DNA of 8,440 nt, from contig CAZYAV010000064.1 in the NCBI GenBank assembly GCA_964645785.1, positions 1 through 8,440 on the forward strand, read 5' to 3'. The notes below the pieces were generated by a model. That model was given only the letters and a program-made list of their open reading frames with translations, was not told the origin of the DNA and searched no databases. Source of the DNA: CALWZE01 sp964645785 (GTDB lineage Bacteria; Bacillota; Clostridia; Oscillospirales; Ruminococcaceae). Below are positions 5,294-8,440 of this stretch, in pieces (position 1 is the first letter of the stretch; the number at the start of each line of letters is the position of its first letter). Made by a program: the position numbers and the translations under genes.

Positions 5294-5595
5294 TCACGTC
5301 GCGTCCGTCTCCAGCGCCTCCAGTAGGAAGCTGACCGGCCGGAACCCGTCGTTGCAGGAGACCATGGCGCTTTTGGGGTTCTTCATCCAGCCGCCGTAAA
5401 AAGGGCGAGCGCCATCACGAACGGGGAGAGGCTTTCCCACGCGCTGTCGCACAGCCCCGCCGGCTTCTGCCAGCCGTTCGCGACAAAAACCTGGCCGAGC
5501 CGCAGCCCGCACGGGTGCTCGGTCGGGTTTTCATACCGCTCAATCAGCTCGGGGCAGCGCGCCATCCGCATCACCGTGATCTGCACCTGCTTCAT
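5294..5595 (-). pseudogene. TIGR04076 family small protein, apparently frameshifted
   Basis: The first frame runs from the ATG at 5595 to a TGA at 5383-5385 (70 residues). It reads MKQVQITVMRMARCPEL, then GLRLGQVFVANGWQKPAGLCDSAWESLSPFVMALA, the N-terminal two-thirds of the TIGR04076 family (function unknown). The conserved C-terminal third, YGGWMKNPKSAMVSCNDGFR then PVSF, continues in the -1 frame to a stop at 5294. The break coincides with five T on the coding strand (5398-5402). One extra T, or a -1 slip on TTT, would give a 100-residue protein, normal for the family. The AAAGGAGG ribosome site is excellent and lies inside the end of the upstream hydrolase gene, with 56 bases of overlap, so the two are probably translationally coupled. 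It could be a decayed gene, an assembly error in a homopolymer, or a programmed frameshift. I favour the first two. Confidence 0.75.
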
Positions 5596-6814
5596 CCGGA
5601 TTCTCCTCCTTTGGTCTATGCAGCCGGGCGCTCAGCAGCGCGAACGCCTCCTCCATGCTCCCCACACCGGTCTCGGCGCCCAGCACGGTTTTGAACCAGA
5701 CCTCCACCAGCTGCCACAGCAGCGCAAAGATGCACTTTGCCGCGTCCTCGTCAATCGCCCGCACCGCCTCGTACACCTTGCCGATCTCCCGCATGGCGGC
5801 CGCCGGCAGCTCCCCGACCTTTTCCGCGTCCGCGGCCGAGACGACGTTGAAAACGGTGTCCACCAGCAGCCGCAGGTTTTCGTCGCTCTGCATCGCGAGC
5901 CATTCGTGAATGGTGCGGTTCCTGTAGGTCGCGCCGGCCGTGATTTTTTCGGTATACGCAAAGGCGCTCCCCGCCACCTGCCAGGAAAAGGGGTCGTGCT
6001 GCATCAGCCCCGCGCGGTCGCTTTTGACCACGTCGTAGGCGTCGTCGTTTTCCAGCAGCATCCCCACCAGCGAGGACTGGGGCAGGGTTTTGTTGATTTT
6101 GGGCGCGATGCGGCGGAACGGCGCGCTTGCAAACACCTCCTCGCGGAAGCCCGGCCCGTCGTGGCTGTAGACGCACCGGATTCTGTCCTGCACGGCGGGG
6201 GGCGCGAACGCCGCCGAATAGACCGCGAGGTTCCCGCCCTTGGAGTGGCCGCCGGTCATCAGGCCGCCCGGCGTCCGCGCGGCGACGGCGGCGAGGTAGG
6301 CCTGCGCCGCGGCCTGGGAGGGCACCCGGTTCATGAACGCCATGTTCAGATCCTCTTTCCAGCCGATCACCGTCGCGTCCGTTCCACGGAAAGCGAGGTA
6401 CGCCCGGCCGTCCGGCAGCAGGAAGGTCACGGCGCAGAACTGCTGCTCCAGCGCCGGGTCGGTGGATTTCGCAAACCAGTTGGCGCGGATGTCCCGGAAG
6501 CGCGGGCTTGCGCAGAGCGCGAACAGCAGCGCCCGGTTCTGTTCGGGCGCCCGGATGCCGCCCAGCAGCCCGTCGAACAGCTCGGCGCGGTAAAGCCCGG
6601 CCAGCCGCACCCCCGGCGCGTCCGCGTCCAGCCCCGGCACGGCGCAGCCGAGATGCATATACGCCGCCTGGGACAGCACCAGGCTGTCCACCGGCGAAAA
6701 GGGCAGCGCCGCAAAATCCCGCCACTCCTCCCGGACATAGTCGATAATCCCGCGGGGCTCGGGCAGGATGGTCGCCCGCTTTTCCTCCCGCACCACGGTT
6801 GTGTTTCTGCTCAT
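5540..6814 (-). CDS. DUF2974/Mbeg1-like alpha/beta hydrolase (lipase-like)
   Basis: This 424-residue protein has no signal peptide or membrane helix that I can see, so it is probably cytosolic. It resembles the DUF2974 (Mbeg1-like) group of lipase-fold proteins of Firmicutes. Visible marks: ALPFSPVDSLVLSQAAYM near residues 36-53, typical of the family start; FRGTDATVIGWKEDLNMAF at 142-160; the nucleophile elbow TGGHSKGGNLAVYSA with Ser191; SHDGPGF around Asp219, a candidate acid; and MQHDPFSWQV with His273, a candidate catalytic histidine. The C-terminal 130 residues are helical and the last 20 are low-complexity and overlap the next gene. AAAGGA lies about 9 bases before the ATG at 6814. It follows lepA by 67 bases with no terminator, so cotranscription is likely. 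Substrate unknown; hydrolase activity is inferred from the triad. Confidence 0.88.
   Translation of the reverse strand: MSRNTTVVREEKRATILPEPRGIIDYVREEWRDFAALPFSPVDSLVLSQAAYMHLGCAVPGLDADAPGVRLAGLYRAELFDGLLGGIRAPEQNRALLFALCASPRFRDIRANWFAKSTDPALEQQFCAVTFLLPDGRAYLAFRGTDATVIGWKEDLNMAFMNRVPSQAAAQAYLAAVAARTPGGLMTGGHSKGGNLAVYSAAFAPPAVQDRIRCVYSHDGPGFREEVFASAPFRRIAPKINKTLPQSSLVGMLLENDDAYDVVKSDRAGLMQHDPFSWQVAGSAFAYTEKITAGATYRNRTIHEWLAMQSDENLRLLVDTVFNVVSAADAEKVGELPAAAMREIGKVYEAVRAIDEDAAKCIFALLWQLVEVWFKTVLGAETGVGSMEEAFALLSARLHRPKEENPDEAGADHGDADGALPRAD
5604..5611 (-). promoter_or_regulatory. Ribosome binding site of the TIGR04076 gene inside the hydrolase gene
   Basis: AAAGGAGG on the minus strand precedes the ATG at 5595 by 8 bases. 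It is within the coding sequence for Pro-Lys-Glu-Glu of the hydrolase tail. It is the strongest ribosome site in the window and confirms the start, despite the 56-base overlap with the upstream gene. Confidence 0.85.
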
Positions 6815-6881
6815 GCGCAGCGTTCCTTTCCGGCGGCAGCCGGCCGCCCCTGTATCCTATGCCCGCGCGCCCGCGCGCGTG

Positions 6882-8440
6882 TCAATCCAGCTTGAGCACC
6901 GCGGTGAACGCCTCGCTCGGCACCTCGACCGAGCCCAGCTGCCGCATCCGCTTTTTGCCCTCCTTCTGCTTTTCCAGCAGCTTCTTTTTGCGGGTGATGT
7001 CGCCGCCGTAGCATTTCGCCAGCACGTCCTTGCGCAGGGCGCGCACCGTCTCGCGCGCGATGATTTTTCCGCCGATGGCGGCCTGAATCGGTACCTCGAA
7101 CAGCTGGCGCGGGATGTGCTCGAGCAGCTTCTCGCAGATTTTGCGCCCCCGGGCATAGGCCTTGTCGGCGTGGACGATGAAGGAGAGGGCGTCCACCGTC
7201 TCCCCGTTCAGCAGGATATCCAGCCGCACCAGCTTGGATTCGACAAAGTCTTTCACCTCGTAATCGTAGCTCGCGTAGCCCTTGGTGCGGCTTTTGAGCG
7301 CGTCGAAAAAGTCGTACACAATCTCGCCGAGCGGCAGCTCGTAATGCATGTCGACCCGCTCGGTGTCGAGATACTTCATGTCGATAAACACCCCGCGGCG
7401 CTCCTGGCAGAGCTCCATGATCGAGCCGACGTATTCGGCAGGGGTGTAGATGTGGGCGGTGACAAACGGCTCCGCGGCCGAGGCGATGACGCTCGGGTCG
7501 GGGTAGTTGGTGGGGTTGTCGATATACAGCACCTCGCCGTCCGTTTTGGTTATTTTGTACACGACGCTCGGCGCGGTCGTGATGAGGTCGAGGTCGAATT
7601 CCCGCTCCAGCCGCTCGATGATGATCTCGAGGTGCAGCAGCCCGAGAAAGCCGCAGCGGAACCCGAAGCCGAGCGCGGCGGAGGTCTCCGGCTCGAACGA
7701 GAGGGAGGCGTCGTTGAGCATCAGCTTGTCCAGCGCGTCGCGCAGGTCGCCGTACCGCGCGCCGTCCGCCGGATAGATGCCGCAGAACACCATCGGCACG
7801 GCCTTGCGGTAGCCGGGCAGCGGCGCGTCCGCCGGGCGCTGCGCGTTGGTCACCGTGTCCCCGACCCGGGTCTCGCGGACATTTTTGATGCTGGCGGTGA
7901 TATACCCCACCTCGCCCGCGCGCAGGCAGTCGGCCGGCTCCAGGCTGCTCGGCCGCATCCGCCCGACCTCAACGGTCAGATACTCCGCGCCGGTCTGCAT
8001 CAGCCGGATGGTGTCGCCCGCGCGCAGGGTGCCGTCCATCACCCGCACATAGATGACGACCCCCTTGTAGCTGTCGTAGGCGCTGTCGAAAATCAGCGCC
8101 TTGAGCGGCGCGTCCGGATCCCCGCTCGGCGCGGGGATGTCGGTGACGACCCGCTCAAGCACCTCGTCGATGCCGGTGCCCAGCTTGGCGCTGATGCGCG
8201 GCGCGTCCAGCGCGGGGATGCCGATTTCGTCCTCGACCTCCTGCGCGACGCGGTCCGGCTCGGCGGAGGGCAGGTCGATCTTGTTGAGCACGGGCAGGAT
8301 TTCCAGGTTGTGGTCGACGGCGAGGTAGGCGTTCGCGAGGGTCTGCGCCTCCACCCCCTGGGTCGCGTCCACAATCAGGATCGCCCCCTCGCAGGCGGCG
8401 AGCGAGCGGGACACCTCATAGCCGAAATCGACGTGTCCCG
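6882..8440 (-). CDS. lepA: Elongation factor 4 (LepA), C-terminal 518 residues, N-terminus outside the window
   Basis: LepA (EF4) is a ribosome-bound translational GTPase that affects elongation and ribosome assembly. The frame is open to the right edge. It begins inside the G3 motif (GHVDFGYEVSRSL), so about 80 residues of a typical roughly 600-residue protein are missing, including the P-loop. Visible are the G4 motif NKIDLP, domain II (MDGTLRAGDTIRLM to VGYITASIKNVRETRVGDTVT), domain III with ETSAALGFGFRCGFLGLLHLEII, the EF-G-like domain V, and the EF4-specific C-terminal domain PIQAAIGGKIIARETVRALRKDV followed by AKCYGGDITRKKKLLEKQK. The residue after GHVDF is Gly, where I recall small polar residues in relatives; this is probably a neutral change. 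The stop is 67 bases before the hydrolase gene. Identity is secure. Confidence 0.98.
   Translation of the reverse strand, partial: GHVDFGYEVSRSLAACEGAILIVDATQGVEAQTLANAYLAVDHNLEILPVLNKIDLPSAEPDRVAQEVEDEIGIPALDAPRISAKLGTGIDEVLERVVTDIPAPSGDPDAPLKALIFDSAYDSYKGVVIYVRVMDGTLRAGDTIRLMQTGAEYLTVEVGRMRPSSLEPADCLRAGEVGYITASIKNVRETRVGDTVTNAQRPADAPLPGYRKAVPMVFCGIYPADGARYGDLRDALDKLMLNDASLSFEPETSAALGFGFRCGFLGLLHLEIIIERLEREFDLDLITTAPSVVYKITKTDGEVLYIDNPTNYPDPSVIASAAEPFVTAHIYTPAEYVGSIMELCQERRGVFIDMKYLDTERVDMHYELPLGEIVYDFFDALKSRTKGYASYDYEVKDFVESKLVRLDILLNGETVDALSFIVHADKAYARGRKICEKLLEHIPRQLFEVPIQAAIGGKIIARETVRALRKDVLAKCYGGDITRKKKLLEKQKEGKKRMRQLGSVEVPSEAFTAVLKLD

Noticed and set aside
6815..6881. Terminator between lepA and the hydrolase gene
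   Set aside because: A GGCGGC/GCCGCC hairpin and alternating GC are present, but no T run follows, so read-through is more likely.
5576..6895. Plus-strand open frame of 439 codons opposite the DUF2974 gene
   Set aside because: It is an antisense shadow: the minus strand carries the lipase motifs GHSKGG and QHDPFSW and a proper ribosome site.

Overview
The window comes from a strongly GC-rich, low-GC-lineage-type (Firmicutes) bacterium, most likely a high-GC gut clostridium of the Oscillospiraceae/Ruminococcaceae kind. The evidence is the gene order hrcA-grpE-dnaK behind a perfect CIRCE operator, a DnaK N-terminal domain lacking the roughly 24-residue insert seen in Gram-negative DnaK, and an ATG/AAAGGAGG-type translation start style. 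The genus cannot be fixed from sequence alone.

Layout from left to right. (1) Positions 1-2924, minus strand: the class I heat-shock operon hrcA-grpE-dnaK. dnaK runs off the left edge. The promoter lies at 2894-2924 and the CIRCE operator at 2862-2888. (2) Positions 2925-3791: an unusually long, structure-rich spacer without a supportable gene. It holds two related two-hairpin repeats, an 18-bp palindrome, poly-C tracts, an AT-rich patch, a good sigma-A promoter for hemW and a strong 13-bp stem in the hemW leader. (3) Positions 3792-4925, plus strand: hemW, a radical-SAM heme chaperone. (4) Positions 4926-5293: a GC-rich convergent spacer with a weak hemW terminator and a strong terminator serving the minus-strand genes. 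(5) Positions 5294-6814, minus strand: a small TIGR04076-type gene with an apparent frameshift, overlapping the end of a DUF2974/Mbeg1-like alpha/beta-hydrolase gene. (6) Positions 6882-8440, minus strand: lepA (elongation factor 4), running off the right edge.

How it fits together. In many Firmicutes the order lepA-hemW-hrcA-grpE-dnaK-dnaJ is co-directional. Here the same genes are present, but hemW is inverted, is flanked by two repeat-rich spacers, and is separated from lepA by two extra genes. HrcA binds CIRCE and represses its own operon. GrpE is the nucleotide-exchange factor for DnaK. LepA acts on ribosomes. The hydrolase and the TIGR04076 protein have no known link to either process and look like a small accessory insertion cotranscribed behind lepA.

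No CRISPR array, tRNA, rRNA, insertion sequence or clear new multi-gene system is visible. The most unusual signals are the hemW rearrangement, the repeats and leader structure in front of hemW, and the frameshifted small gene.
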